Origin: Actinomycetota bacterium
Lineage (GTDB): Bacteria > Actinomycetota > Acidimicrobiia > Acidimicrobiales > Ilumatobacteraceae
Assembly (NCBI GenBank): GCA_016700055.1
Contig: CP064997.1
Coordinates: forward strand, 1,984,001-2,048,000
DNA: 64,000 nucleotides
Reading direction: 5' to 3'
The notes under the pieces: generated by a model
What the model saw: the letters and a program-made list of their open reading frames with translations, nothing else
The model's database searches: none
Told to the model about the DNA's origin: nothing
Shown: positions 1-9,026 of the stretch, in pieces
Numbering within the stretch: position 1 is the first letter of the stretch
How the letters are laid out: every line of letters starts with the position of its first letter
Translations under genes and position numbers: made by a program

Positions 1-1662
1 CTCGATGATGTGAGTGGTGTCTTCGTCGGTGACGACCCATGACAGCACGATGTGCTCGTTCCAGGCCCGAGGTCCGTCGATGCGGATGCCGATGCTGCCG
101 AAGACCTGGTCGACGGTCAGCGCGCCCATGATGTCGGGTGCGGCCGCGCTGGTGGGGGTGCCGAACTGGCCATGGCGGAGCTCGTGGGCGCCGGACAGGA
201 AGGCGTTGCGCCAGGTGCCGTTCTCCGCGCCGAACCCGATCTGCTCGAGGGTCTCCGCCTGCAAATTCCGTGCTTCGGCATGGGACTCGTCGGCGAAGAT
301 CACGTGGTTGAGGACCTCGGCCGCCCACCGGTAGTCGCCTTCGTCGAAGGCCCGGCGCGCGAGCGCAACAGCGGCATCGGCTCCGCCCATGGCGGCGACG
401 TAGCGACGAGCGGCCTCGACCGGCGGGTGCGGCCAGAGGGTCGACGGGTTGGCGTTGTACCAGCCCATGTAGCGCTGGTAGACGGCCTTGACGTTGTGGC
501 TGATCGAGCCGTAGTAGCCGTGGGTGTGCCAGGCGGCTTCCATCGCCGGGGGCACTTCGAGCATCTCGGCGATCTCGGCGCCGATGTACCCCTGGTTCAT
601 CAGGCGCAGTGTCTGGTCGTGCACGTACGAGTACATGTCGCGCTGCATCTCGAGGAACTCGACAGCGCGCTCGCGTCCCCAGGTGGGCCAGTGGTGCGAC
701 GCGAACACGACTTCGAGGTCGTCTCCCCACAGGTCGACGGTCTCGGTGAGGTAGGCGGCCCATGCGCGGGCGTCGCGCACCTCGGCGCCGCGGATGGTGA
801 GGATGTTGTGCAGCGTGTGCGACGTGTTCTCCGCGGTGCACAACGCCTTGAAGCCCGGGAAGTAGAAGTTCATCTCCGCCGGCGCCTCGGTGCCTGGGGT
901 CACCTGGAACACGATGCGCACGCCGTCGATGGTGAGCTCTTGGCCGGTGGTGCCGATGTCGACCGTCGGCGGGATGAGCGTGGGCTCACCGGTGGAGGTG
1001 GTCTGGCCGAGGCCGGCGCCGATCTGGCCGGCGGGGCCCTTGTCGAGCGCGGCGCCGTACATGTAGCCAGCGCGGCGCGCCATGGCGGTACCGGCGAACA
1101 CGTTCTCGGACACCGCGTAATCCATGAACCCCTCGGGGGCGATCACCTGGGTGCGGCCCGACTCCACGTCGTCGTCGGTGAGGATGCCCTTCACGCCACC
1201 GAAGTGGTCGATGTGGGAGTGGCTGTAGATCATGGCGACGACGGGGCGCTGGCCGCGGTTGGCGGTGTAGAGCTCGAACGCCGCAGCCGCGGTCTCCTTG
1301 CTGATCAACGGGTCGACGACGATCACACCGGTTTCGCCTTCGATGACGCTCATCACCGACAGGTCGTACCCACGCAGCTGATAGATGCCGGGCACCACCT
1401 CGAACAGGCCGTCCTTGATCAGCAGCTGGCCCTGGCGCCACAGGCTCGGGTTGGTCGTGTCCGGTGCCGGTCCTTCGAGGAAGCGGTAGGCGTCGAGGTC
1501 CCACACCACGCGGCCCTCGGCGTTGCGGACCTGGCGGGTCTCGCTGCGGGCCACGAACCCCCGCTCGGCATCTTCGAAGTCCTGGGTGTCACCCATCGGC
1601 AGGTGTTGCGCGAACGTGGCAATGGCGGCGCGGGTCGCATCGGTGGCTTGGCTCTGGCTCAT
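1..1662 (-). CDS. Alkyl sulfatase (SdsA1-like metallo-beta-lactamase), C-terminus beyond window
   Basis: The minus-strand frame is open from an ATG at 1662 to the window edge (554 codons). The product begins MSQSQATDATRAAI and carries the Zn-binding motif HSHIDHFGG (HxHxDH) about 160 residues in, followed by the long alpha-helical dimerisation region typical of SdsA1-type alkyl sulfatases, which release sulfate from primary alkyl sulfates such as SDS. Family members are about 650 residues, so roughly 100 residues, mainly the SCP2-like C-terminal domain, lie outside the window. No signal peptide is obvious, unlike Pseudomonas SdsA1. The gene diverges from the TetR gene at 1706 with only 43 bp between starts, so that regulator probably controls it. 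The family call is firm; the exact substrate is not known. Confidence 0.9.
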   Translation of the reverse strand, partial: MSQSQATDATRAAIATFAQHLPMGDTQDFEDAERGFVARSETRQVRNAEGRVVWDLDAYRFLEGPAPDTTNPSLWRQGQLLIKDGLFEVVPGIYQLRGYDLSVMSVIEGETGVIVVDPLISKETAAAAFELYTANRGQRPVVAMIYSHSHIDHFGGVKGILTDDDVESGRTQVIAPEGFMDYAVSENVFAGTAMARRAGYMYGAALDKGPAGQIGAGLGQTTSTGEPTLIPPTVDIGTTGQELTIDGVRIVFQVTPGTEAPAEMNFYFPGFKALCTAENTSHTLHNILTIRGAEVRDARAWAAYLTETVDLWGDDLEVVFASHHWPTWGRERAVEFLEMQRDMYSYVHDQTLRLMNQGYIGAEIAEMLEVPPAMEAAWHTHGYYGSISHNVKAVYQRYMGWYNANPSTLWPHPPVEAARRYVAAMGGADAAVALARRAFDEGDYRWAAEVLNHVIFADESHAEARNLQAETLEQIGFGAENGTWRNAFLSGAHELRHGQFGTPTSAAAPDIMGALTVDQVFGSIGIRIDGPRAWNEHIVLSWVVTDEDTTHIIE

Positions 1663-1705
1663 GTCGGCGCTCCTGCATCTGGGACGGGTACCATCGTGTA
1701 ACCGA

Positions 1706-2947
1706 ATGACTACAGTATCAGCACCTACAACGCGGAAGTCGTTCGTCGCAGCGGCCCGAGCGCTGTTGGCGGGTTCCGGGCCCCACGGAGTGTCGCTCCG
1801 CGAGGTGGCGTCCGCCAGCGACCGCAGTCACACCCTGGTTGCGCGGTACTTCGGGTCCAAGGCTGGTCTGATCGACGCCGTGGTCGACAGCCTGGCCGCC
1901 GAGATGACCGAGGCTCTCGACATCGGTCCGAGATCTGGCGCGGATCCGGTGGCCGTGCTCCTCGAGCGTGCACACGCGAACCGCGTCAGCGTGCAGCTCC
2001 TCATCCGTTGCGGGCTCGGCGAGCTGCCGGGCGAACCTCTCGCCGCTGACGACGGACCGTTGCGGCGGCTGGTCGAGGCGCTGGGCGCAACCCCGACCTC
2101 GGCCACCAGACGCCGCCCGCAACGGCCGGATCTGTGCGCGTACGCGGCCGCGAGCCTCGTGCTGGGCTGGCTCACCTTCGACGGGTTCATCAGCGAGGCG
2201 GCCCGGCTGACGCCGATCTCGGCGACCCGGCGCGACGACGCGATCGCCATGGCGGCTCGCGCCGTGGCGGCGATGGCCACGGCGGATCATCCGGAACTCC
2301 GGTTACGTCTCCAGGCGGAGGACGCTGTCACGCGCCAATCCCGCGCGACGACACCCGAACCGGTCCGGCCCATCGATCCCCGCACCGCACTGATCGACTC
2401 GGCCATCGAGCTGTTCGCAGTCCGGGGACCCGCGGCGGTGACGACGCGCGAGATCGCCCGCCACGCGCACGTGAACCTCGGGCTGCAGCATCGCCACTTC
2501 GGCTCGAAGGCCGCGTTGATCGCCGAGGCCATCGAACAGGGGAGTATGCCGCTGTTCCCTGCCGCCCTCTCCGACGCCGGGTTCGACCTCGACACCGTCG
2601 TCCGCCAGGTCCGCCGCGAGTCCCTGGCCCCGCTGCTCATCGCCCGCATCCTCGTCGACGACTTCGAGATCACATCCGTGCGCGAGCAGTTCCCGATCGT
2701 GCGGCGATTGGTCGACGCCTACCCCACTGTGCCCACCGGCGCCGGTACCGGCGGGCTCGACGATCCGCGCCTGGCGGTGGCGGCTGTCGTCGCGCTCGTT
2801 CTCGGCTCCGCCATCTGGGACACACCGCTGCGTGCGGTCACCGGCATCGACCGGCGCGTCGACCTCGATCAGGCCGTGTCGGACATCGCTCGCGCCCTGC
2901 TCGACGCGCCGCATCCCGACCAACCTGTCGTGGGGCTTCGCCGATGA
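1706..2947 (+). CDS. Tandem TetR-family regulator (two TetR domains in one chain)
   Basis: This 413-residue protein contains two TetR-like helix-turn-helix units. The first spans about residues 8-55 (RKSFVAAARALLAG then VARYFGSKAGLIDAV). The second spans about 225-280 (IDSAIELFAVRGPAAVTTRE then HRHFGSKAALIAEAI). Each is followed by its own alpha-helical ligand-type region. A normal TetR repressor is about 200 residues, so this is a head-to-tail duplication or fusion. The ATG at 1706 was chosen because coding similarity begins there; the open frame extends upstream only through the neighbour's antisense. It diverges from the alkylsulfatase gene and probably regulates it. The ligand is unknown. 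Confidence 0.85.
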   Translation: MTTVSAPTTRKSFVAAARALLAGSGPHGVSLREVASASDRSHTLVARYFGSKAGLIDAVVDSLAAEMTEALDIGPRSGADPVAVLLERAHANRVSVQLLIRCGLGELPGEPLAADDGPLRRLVEALGATPTSATRRRPQRPDLCAYAAASLVLGWLTFDGFISEAARLTPISATRRDDAIAMAARAVAAMATADHPELRLRLQAEDAVTRQSRATTPEPVRPIDPRTALIDSAIELFAVRGPAAVTTREIARHAHVNLGLQHRHFGSKAALIAEAIEQGSMPLFPAALSDAGFDLDTVVRQVRRESLAPLLIARILVDDFEITSVREQFPIVRRLVDAYPTVPTGAGTGGLDDPRLAVAAVVALVLGSAIWDTPLRAVTGIDRRVDLDQAVSDIARALLDAPHPDQPVVGLRR

Positions 2948-2961
2948 GGTAGCGCCCGCGC

Positions 2962-3132
2962 TCAACCGGAGCGTCTGGGTGCGCGTGCAGATGCGATCGA
3001 GTTGGCGACGATGCCGGCTCCGAGCATGGCGACGAGGCCCCAAACCCAGCTGCCGGTGGCGGCGAAGGCGATGGCGCCGCTGGTCAGCCCGAGGACGGTC
3101 ATGCCAATGGTCCATCGAGTAGTTCGTGACAC
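2962..3132 (-). CDS. Small two-helix membrane protein
   Basis: This 56-residue protein starts at a GTG preceded by a strong AGGAGG five bases upstream, so I prefer it to the ATG at 3174. The product reads as a short polar N-terminus, two hydrophobic segments (MTVLGLTSGAIAFAATG and WGLVAMLGAGIVANSIA) and a basic tail ending RAPRRSG. I recognise no family. It converges with the TetR gene, whose stop is 14 bp away. Nothing in the context indicates its role. Confidence 0.6.
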   Translation of the reverse strand: MSRTTRWTIGMTVLGLTSGAIAFAATGSWVWGLVAMLGAGIVANSIASARAPRRSG

Positions 3133-3266
3133 CTCAACCTCCTGTATCGCGTGGATAGAGGTCACCACCATCATCGGGTCTCGGGCAGAGTCTCAAGCAG
3201 GGTCCTTGGCCCCGTTCGGACAGTCCATCGGCATCCCGGACCGCCCCGAACCAGCTGCCCTCGGCG

Positions 3267-3578
3267 TCAGGCGTCTTGTGGCGCAAGGTGGGAAAGGAGC
3301 TCTGCATCGCTCGGGAACTCCTTCGCGTGCTCCAGCGCCAGTCCGCCGGCGCGAAGTGCTCGGCCCGTGACGGCGAGGGCGGCGATCTCGACGATTTGGC
3401 GCTCGCGGCGGGCGGTGGTGCGCGTTTGCCGTTGCGCCTCGGCGATGTGTCCTTGGGCGGCGGCGGTGTCGCCACGGTCGGCCGCCAACACGGCGTAGAG
3501 GGCGTGCTCGACGGCGCTCGTCCGGGTGTCCACATCGCCACCATCCACCAGCTGGCTGATCTGGGGCTGAGCTGTCAC
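3267..3578 (-). CDS. Small TPR-like hypothetical protein
   Basis: This 103-residue acidic, alanine-rich, probably all-helical protein starts at GTG 3578. Its sequence (HALYAVLAADRGDTAAAQGH, then IAEAQRQTRTTARRER) resembles a TPR-like helical hairpin pair, but no named family is recognised. It is divergent from the AfsR-type regulator, with 50 bp between starts; a 10-bp perfect palindrome GAAGCGCTTC lies in that gap at 3580-3589 and could be a shared operator. Function unknown. Confidence 0.55.
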   Translation of the reverse strand: MTAQPQISQLVDGGDVDTRTSAVEHALYAVLAADRGDTAAAQGHIAEAQRQTRTTARRERQIVEIAALAVTGRALRAGGLALEHAKEFPSDAELLSHLAPQDA

Positions 3579-3628
3579 TGAAGCGCTTCGGAACGTCGGT
3601 GCTCGGGGCGCCGGTACCGTCAGCCCAC

Positions 3629-6622
3629 ATGTACATCGGGTTGCTCGGTGAACTCGAGGTGGTGCACGACGAGCGGCACGTCTTGGTGGCAGGTGCCAAG
3701 CTGCGCTCGCTCCTCACGATCCTGGCCCTGCACGTGGGCCGGGTGGTTCCCGCCGAGCACCTGGTCGAGGCGCTGTGGGGGGACAATCCGCCGGCCGAGG
3801 TGCGCAATGGCCTGCAGGGGTTGGTTTCGAAGCTTCGACGGGCGTTGGGGTCGGCCGACCTGGTCGTGATGCGCGGCGACGGCTACGTACTGGAGCTGAC
3901 ACCGGGCGACGTCGACATCGGGCGGTTCGAGCAGCTGGTTGCCGAAGGGCGGGCGCTCGCCGGCACCGGCGCTCTCGCTCCTGCGGCCGAACTGCTGGCC
4001 GAGGCCGACGCGATCTGGCGAGGCGATCCTCTCGCCGACTTCGCATACGAGATGTTCGCGTCGGCGCCGATCGCCCGGTTGTCCGAGCTGCGACTTGTGG
4101 CCGCCGAGGAACGGCTGGACCTCGAGCTCCAGCTCGGCCTTCACCACCGGGCCATCGTTCAGCTCGAGGAACTTGTCGCCGCCCACCCCCTTCGTGAGGC
4201 GCTGAGAGGGTTGCTGATGCTCGCGCTCTACCGCGGCGGGCGGCAGGCCGACGCCTTGCGCATCTTCCAGGAGGGCCGTCAGCTATTGGGTGAGGAACTC
4301 GGCCTGGAGCCGGGGCCCGAGCTGCGCCGACTGGAGTCGGCGATCCTCAACCACGACGCGACGCTGGCCGCACCTGCGCCGCCAGCTGCCGTTCAACGCC
4401 CGGTCGCCTCCTCCCGCTCCCCAGGCATCCCAGAGGCGCTGACACCCCTCGTCGGCCGCGACGCCGAGATGCGCGACCTCTCCGCCCTGTTCGTCGACCA
4501 CCGGTTCGTCACCCTCGTCGGTCCCGGGGGAGTGGGCAAGACCCGCCTGGCGATCGAGGTCGGACGGGCCGAGGCAGAACGTCTGAGCTTCGGCGGACAC
4601 CTGGTCGAGCTGGCTCCGGTCGGCGACCCGGCCGGCGTTCCCGCGGCGATCGCCTCGGCACTCGACCTCGCGGATCCGAACCGGCTTGCCGAGCTGATCG
4701 GTGAGCAGGATCGGTTGATCGTGCTCGACAACTGCGAGCACGTCATCACCGCCGCTGCTGCGGTGGTCGAACACTTGCTGAGCCGATGTCCCGGACTGCG
4801 TCTGCTCGCGACGAGCCGCGAGGGTTTGCGCGTCGGCGGTGAGACGATCTGGCCCGTGGCGCCGCTGGCAGCCGACGACGCGATCCGGCTCTTTCTGACT
4901 CGCGCTCAGGCGGCGGGGGCGCCGATCGAGCTCGCCGACGACGATCGCGAGGTCATCGCCGACATCTGCACCCAGCTCGATGGGCTGCCGCTCGCCATCG
5001 AACTGGCTGCGGCTCGCACCCGAGCGTTCCCGATCACCCAGATCGCCGCTCGACTCAACGACCGGTTCCGCCTGCTGACCGGTGGGTCGCGCACGGCCTT
5101 GCCGCGCCAGCAGACGCTGCGTGCCGTTGTCGACTGGAGCTACGACCTGCTCTTCGACGATGAACAGCGCATCTTCGAACGGCTGTCGGTGTTCCCCGGC
5201 GGTTGCGACCTCGACACCGCCGAACGGGTATGTGCCGACGACACCATCGCCGCCGACGACGTGGCCGATCACCTCCACGCTCTCGTGGAGAAGTCGTTGG
5301 TGCTGGCCGTCCCCGTCGATGGCGAGCTGCGGTTCACGCAGCTCCAGACGCTCGCTCAGTACGGCTTCGAACGGCTCACCGAACGAGGCGACGCAGTACG
5401 CATCCGCGACGCGATGGCCGCCCACTTCTCCCGGCTGTGCTCACAGAGCGCAGCCGCGTTCACCGGCGACCAGCAACGATGGTGGCTCACCGCGATGGAC
5501 CGAAACCACGACAACCTCAGGGCTGCGCTCGACTGGGCCGTCGCCAACGACGACGCCGAGACCGCACTGATGATCGCTGGCGGCGCTGCATGGCCGCACT
5601 GGCTCACCGGCATGGTGGTCGAAGGGCGGCGCTGGATCGCCGACGCGTTCGCATGCCGGGGCCCGGTCGACGAGCGGACGCGCGCCTTGGCGCTGACAGG
5701 TCGCGGCCTGCTCGACTTCCTCGCCGGCGAGACCGAGCACTGCGACGACGACCTGGCGACAGCCCTCGAGATCTTCGAGCGTCACCACGACCGCGTATCG
5801 ATGGCGTTGGCCCACTCCTTCTACGCCGAACAGCCAGTGGTGCTCGGCCGCCTCGCCGAGGCTCGCCGTCGGCGCTTGGCCGTACTCGACTTCTACGGCG
5901 CATCTCCCGACGGCGCCTTCGAGGTAGCGGCCCGTTCGTACTCGCTGGCGAAGCTGGCCATCATCGACGGCGACCTCGCCGCCGCCGAGCGCCACTACCG
6001 AGCAGCCACCGAAGGCTTCGGGCGGCTCGACCGGCCGGTCATGAACTCGATGTGCCTCGGCATGGTCGCCGACTTCGATGAGCGTGCCGGTGATTATCCC
6101 GCCGCCATCGAGCGGCTCGAGGCGGCGATCGAGACCAACGAGTCGCTGTTGGGCGGCTTCACCGGATCGCTCTCGGCGCACCTCGGATGGGTGCTTCTCC
6201 ATGACGGTCAACGAGCACGAGCCAAGTCCGTGTTCGAGGGCGCGCTCGACACGGCCCGCCGGGTCAGTCACACGATGGTGCTGTTCCACGCACAGGCCGG
6301 ACTGGCGGCGATCCATCGGCTCGACGGACGCAACGACGACGCCGTCACCTGCGCCTCCGAGGCGCTGGAGCTCTACCGGGCCGACGGATTCCGCCGGTTC
6401 CGAAACCGGGTCGACCCGTGGTACGACCTGCAAGCAGCCGCAGCGGTGTGCAACGAGGTGCTTGCCGTCACCTGGGCAGAGCGCGACGAGCCGGAACGAG
6501 CGGCGGAGCTGCTCGCGGACGCCGATCGCTTGCGAGTCGAGTCGGGCGTAGCGGTCCCGGCGTTCCTTGCCGACGACGTCGCCCGGGCCCGGGCGGCGGC
6601 GTCCGCTGCCCTTGAGTTCTGA
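3629..6622 (+). CDS. AfsR/SARP-type transcriptional regulator (OmpR-wHTH, BTAD, NB-ARC, TPR)
   Basis: This 997-residue regulator has the full AfsR-like architecture. An OmpR-type winged helix covers about residues 1-88 (MYIGLLGELEVVHDERHV). A bacterial transcriptional activator domain follows at about 92-245. An NB-ARC STAND ATPase comes next, with P-loop GPGGVGKTRLA near residue 298, a Walker B-like LIVLDNCEH, and GLPLAIELAAAR. A long TPR-like C-terminus completes it. Such proteins activate secondary-metabolite or stress genes after ATP-dependent oligomerisation. The ATG at 3629 was chosen over an upstream in-frame start because the conserved winged helix starts there. It lies 103 bp upstream of, and may be cotranscribed with, the MMPL transporter. 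The inducing signal is not evident. Confidence 0.88.
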   Translation: MYIGLLGELEVVHDERHVLVAGAKLRSLLTILALHVGRVVPAEHLVEALWGDNPPAEVRNGLQGLVSKLRRALGSADLVVMRGDGYVLELTPGDVDIGRFEQLVAEGRALAGTGALAPAAELLAEADAIWRGDPLADFAYEMFASAPIARLSELRLVAAEERLDLELQLGLHHRAIVQLEELVAAHPLREALRGLLMLALYRGGRQADALRIFQEGRQLLGEELGLEPGPELRRLESAILNHDATLAAPAPPAAVQRPVASSRSPGIPEALTPLVGRDAEMRDLSALFVDHRFVTLVGPGGVGKTRLAIEVGRAEAERLSFGGHLVELAPVGDPAGVPAAIASALDLADPNRLAELIGEQDRLIVLDNCEHVITAAAAVVEHLLSRCPGLRLLATSREGLRVGGETIWPVAPLAADDAIRLFLTRAQAAGAPIELADDDREVIADICTQLDGLPLAIELAAARTRAFPITQIAARLNDRFRLLTGGSRTALPRQQTLRAVVDWSYDLLFDDEQRIFERLSVFPGGCDLDTAERVCADDTIAADDVADHLHALVEKSLVLAVPVDGELRFTQLQTLAQYGFERLTERGDAVRIRDAMAAHFSRLCSQSAAAFTGDQQRWWLTAMDRNHDNLRAALDWAVANDDAETALMIAGGAAWPHWLTGMVVEGRRWIADAFACRGPVDERTRALALTGRGLLDFLAGETEHCDDDLATALEIFERHHDRVSMALAHSFYAEQPVVLGRLAEARRRRLAVLDFYGASPDGAFEVAARSYSLAKLAIIDGDLAAAERHYRAATEGFGRLDRPVMNSMCLGMVADFDERAGDYPAAIERLEAAIETNESLLGGFTGSLSAHLGWVLLHDGQRARAKSVFEGALDTARRVSHTMVLFHAQAGLAAIHRLDGRNDDAVTCASEALELYRADGFRRFRNRVDPWYDLQAAAAVCNEVLAVTWAERDEPERAAELLADADRLRVESGVAVPAFLADDVARARAAASAALEF

Positions 6623-6667
6623 CGCCTGATCAGGGAAGTCAGCCCCAGCGCGGCCATAGATCAGCGC

Positions 6668-6720
6668 CCTCCTGGATGGTGAGGTCGCCCCCGGGATGAA
6701 GCGGGGCACAACCCAGGAGG
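6668..6720 (+). promoter_or_regulatory. RBS-sequestering hairpin in front of the MMPL gene
   Basis: CCTCCTGG at 6668-6675 is exactly complementary to CCAGGAGG at 6713-6720, which contains the Shine-Dalgarno sequence of the GTG start at 6726. Between them GCCCC (6687-6691) can pair with GGGGC (6703-6707). The predicted two-tier stem-loop would hide the ribosome-binding site in any transcript starting upstream of 6668. Pairing is seen in the sequence; regulation is inference. Confidence 0.45.
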
Positions 6721-6725
6721 ATCCC

Positions 6726-8963
6726 GTGAGCGCATTTCTCTACAAACTCGGCCGTAACAGCGCGAGGCACCCATTTCGAGTGCTCGCCTTCTGGCTGCTG
6801 GCCGCCGTCGCCATCGTCGCCCTGCAAGGCAGCGCCGGCGGCGAGTTCGACAACAGCGAGCGTGTTCCCGGCGTGGAGTCACAGCACGCCGCCGATGTTC
6901 TGAACGACCGGTTCCCGAGCCAGGGTGGGCTGTCCGCCCGGATCGTGATCCACACCGACGACGGGCGGCTCGACGACTCCGACCACCGCGCCGCTGTCGA
7001 GCGGGTCCGCGCCCAGCTCGGCGCCGGAGCCGCCGTAGCCGCCGTCACAGACCCCTTCGCAGTCGATGCGGCGGCGCTCAGTGTCGACGGGCAGACCGGC
7101 TACCTCGATGTCACGTACGCGCTCGACAAGTTGACCACCGCCCAGCTCGACGACGCTCTCGCCGTCACCGACGCCGCGCAGGCCGAAGGCGTGCAGGTGG
7201 AGCTCACCGGATCGCTGGCACTGCTGGCGCAGGAGGCGCCGAGCAGCGAGCTGATCGGTGTCGGCGTCGCCATCATCGTGCTCTTGATCGCGTTCGGGTC
7301 GGTGGTGGCGACCGGGCTCCCGATCGCCACGGCACTGCTCGGCATCTTCGTCGGCGCCGCCGGCGTGGGCGTTCTCGCAGCGGTGATGGACATCCCGGAG
7401 TTCTCCCTGATCCTGTGCGCAATGATCGGCCTCGGTGTGGGTATCGACTACGCCCTGTTCATCGTCACCCGACACCGCCAACACCTGCACGAGGGGATGA
7501 GCGTCGAGGACGCCGCCGGCACCGCCGTCGCCACCGCCGGGCAGGCTGTGTTGTTCGCCGGCACCACCGTGGTGATCGCCATCCTCGGTCTGTTCCTCGC
7601 CGGGCTCCCCGCCATCAGCGGCATGGGCGCCGCCGTGGCCCTCGTGGTGACCGTCTCGATGCTGGCCGCTGTCACGCTGCTGCCCGGCCTACTCGGCCTG
7701 GCCGGATCGAAGATCGACAAGCTCTCGATCCATCGCCGGACCCACGTCGTGAAGCCCGCCCACGAGGCCGTCGCCGGTCGATGGGCGAACCACGTCGGTC
7801 GCCACCCGGTGCGGTATGCGATCGTCGGCCTCGGTGCCCTGTGCGCCATCTCGTTGCCTGCACTCAGCATGCGCATCGGCGTGCCCGACGACGGCAACGC
7901 CCCAGCCCACACGACCCAGCGGGTCGCCTTCGACCAGCTCGCCGACGGATTCGGGCCCGGGTTCAACGGCCCGATCCTGGTCGTCGTCGAACTTCCCGCA
8001 GGCGCCGACGCAGCGACCGTCGGTCGCATCCACGACGCCGTCCAGGCTGACCCGGGGATCGCAGCGGTCACCGCTCCGGTGCTCAACGCCGCCGGCGACA
8101 CCGCCGTGTTCACGGCCAACCCGACCACGGCACCGCAGGCGGCAGCCACCGACCAACTCGTGCGCCACCTCCGCGCCGAGGTGCTGCCGGGCGCTGTCGA
8201 AGGTACCGATGTACGGGTGTCGCTGACCGGCCGGGCGATGCTGACCGATCTGAGCGATCGCATCACGGACCGGCTCCCGCTGTTCATCGCCGCCGTCGTG
8301 GCGATGTCGTTCCTCCTGCTGATGATCGTGTTCCGCTCGATCCTCGTGCCGCTCAAGGCCGCCATCATGAACCTGCTTTCGATCACTGCGGCCTACGGTG
8401 TGCTCGTCGCCGTCTTCCAGTGGGGGTGGGGCAAGGGTCTGATCGGCCTGCACGACACAATGCCGATCAATCCGTTCCTGCCGCTGATCATGTTCGCCAT
8501 CCTGTTCGGGCTCTCGATGGACTACGAGGTGTTCCTGTTGTCCCGGGTGCGTGAGGAGTACGTGAAGAGCGGCGACAACCACGACGCCGTCGTGCGTGGC
8601 CTGTCCGGCACCGCCCGGGTGATCACCTCGGCAGCGCTGATCATGATCAGCGTGTTCGGCGCCTTCGTGCTCAGCGACGACCCGAACGGCAAGCTGTTCG
8701 GTGTCGGCCTCGCCGCCGCCGTGCTGATCGACGCCACGCTCGTGCGGATGATCCTGGTACCGGCGACCATGAGCCTGCTGGGCAAGGCCAACTGGTGGCT
8801 CCCCGGCTGGCTCGACCGGGTTCTCCCGCACCTCGACCTCGAGGGCGCCCCCGGCGAACCCGGCACGCCCGGCACGCCCGGCGCACCCGACGCACCCGGC
8901 GATGGTGCTCCCGACGATGGGGCTCGCGAGCCCCAGCGCGAGCGGGAGCTGACGGCGGTCTGA
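6726..8963 (+). CDS. MMPL-family (RND-type) transporter
   Basis: This 745-residue protein starts at a GTG six bases after AGGAGG. It has the MMPL layout: an N-terminal TM helix (HPFRVLAFWLLAAVAIVALQ), a periplasmic loop, a block of TM helices with the signature LGVGIDYALFIVTRHR, a second TM1-type helix near residue 360, a second periplasmic loop, and a second TM block with LFGLSMDYEVFLLSRVREEY. Family members export lipids, glycolipids or hydrophobic compounds using the proton gradient. The last 40 residues are an unusual collagen-like tail (GEPGTPGTPGAPDAPG) followed by charged residues, expected to be cytosolic. It follows the AfsR-like regulator, which may control it. Substrate unknown. 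Confidence 0.9.
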   Translation: MSAFLYKLGRNSARHPFRVLAFWLLAAVAIVALQGSAGGEFDNSERVPGVESQHAADVLNDRFPSQGGLSARIVIHTDDGRLDDSDHRAAVERVRAQLGAGAAVAAVTDPFAVDAAALSVDGQTGYLDVTYALDKLTTAQLDDALAVTDAAQAEGVQVELTGSLALLAQEAPSSELIGVGVAIIVLLIAFGSVVATGLPIATALLGIFVGAAGVGVLAAVMDIPEFSLILCAMIGLGVGIDYALFIVTRHRQHLHEGMSVEDAAGTAVATAGQAVLFAGTTVVIAILGLFLAGLPAISGMGAAVALVVTVSMLAAVTLLPGLLGLAGSKIDKLSIHRRTHVVKPAHEAVAGRWANHVGRHPVRYAIVGLGALCAISLPALSMRIGVPDDGNAPAHTTQRVAFDQLADGFGPGFNGPILVVVELPAGADAATVGRIHDAVQADPGIAAVTAPVLNAAGDTAVFTANPTTAPQAAATDQLVRHLRAEVLPGAVEGTDVRVSLTGRAMLTDLSDRITDRLPLFIAAVVAMSFLLLMIVFRSILVPLKAAIMNLLSITAAYGVLVAVFQWGWGKGLIGLHDTMPINPFLPLIMFAILFGLSMDYEVFLLSRVREEYVKSGDNHDAVVRGLSGTARVITSAALIMISVFGAFVLSDDPNGKLFGVGLAAAVLIDATLVRMILVPATMSLLGKANWWLPGWLDRVLPHLDLEGAPGEPGTPGTPGAPDAPGDGAPDDGAREPQRERELTAV

Positions 8964-8986
8964 TCAAGGTGGCTGCCCACGAGATT

Positions 8987-9025
8987 GCACGTCAGGCCCG
9001 GTCCGAGCGACCGGGCCTGACGTGC
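8987..9025. terminator. Perfect 17-bp hairpin between convergent genes
   Basis: GCACGTCAGGCCCGGTC (8987-9003) and its exact reverse complement (9009-9025) are separated by a 5-nt CGAGC loop. The hairpin sits between the MMPL stop (8963) and the DUF1801 stop (9027). It has no T-tract, which is common in actinobacteria. Its sequence is unrelated to the 47-bp dispersed repeat. It is probably a bidirectional terminator. Confidence 0.8.
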
Positions 9026-9026
9026 G

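Noticed and set aside
52..1701. Long plus-strand open frame of 549 codons
   Set aside because: It is antisense to the alkylsulfatase, whose catalytic motifs are on the minus strand; the product is low-complexity and family-less, as expected for GC-rich shadow frames.
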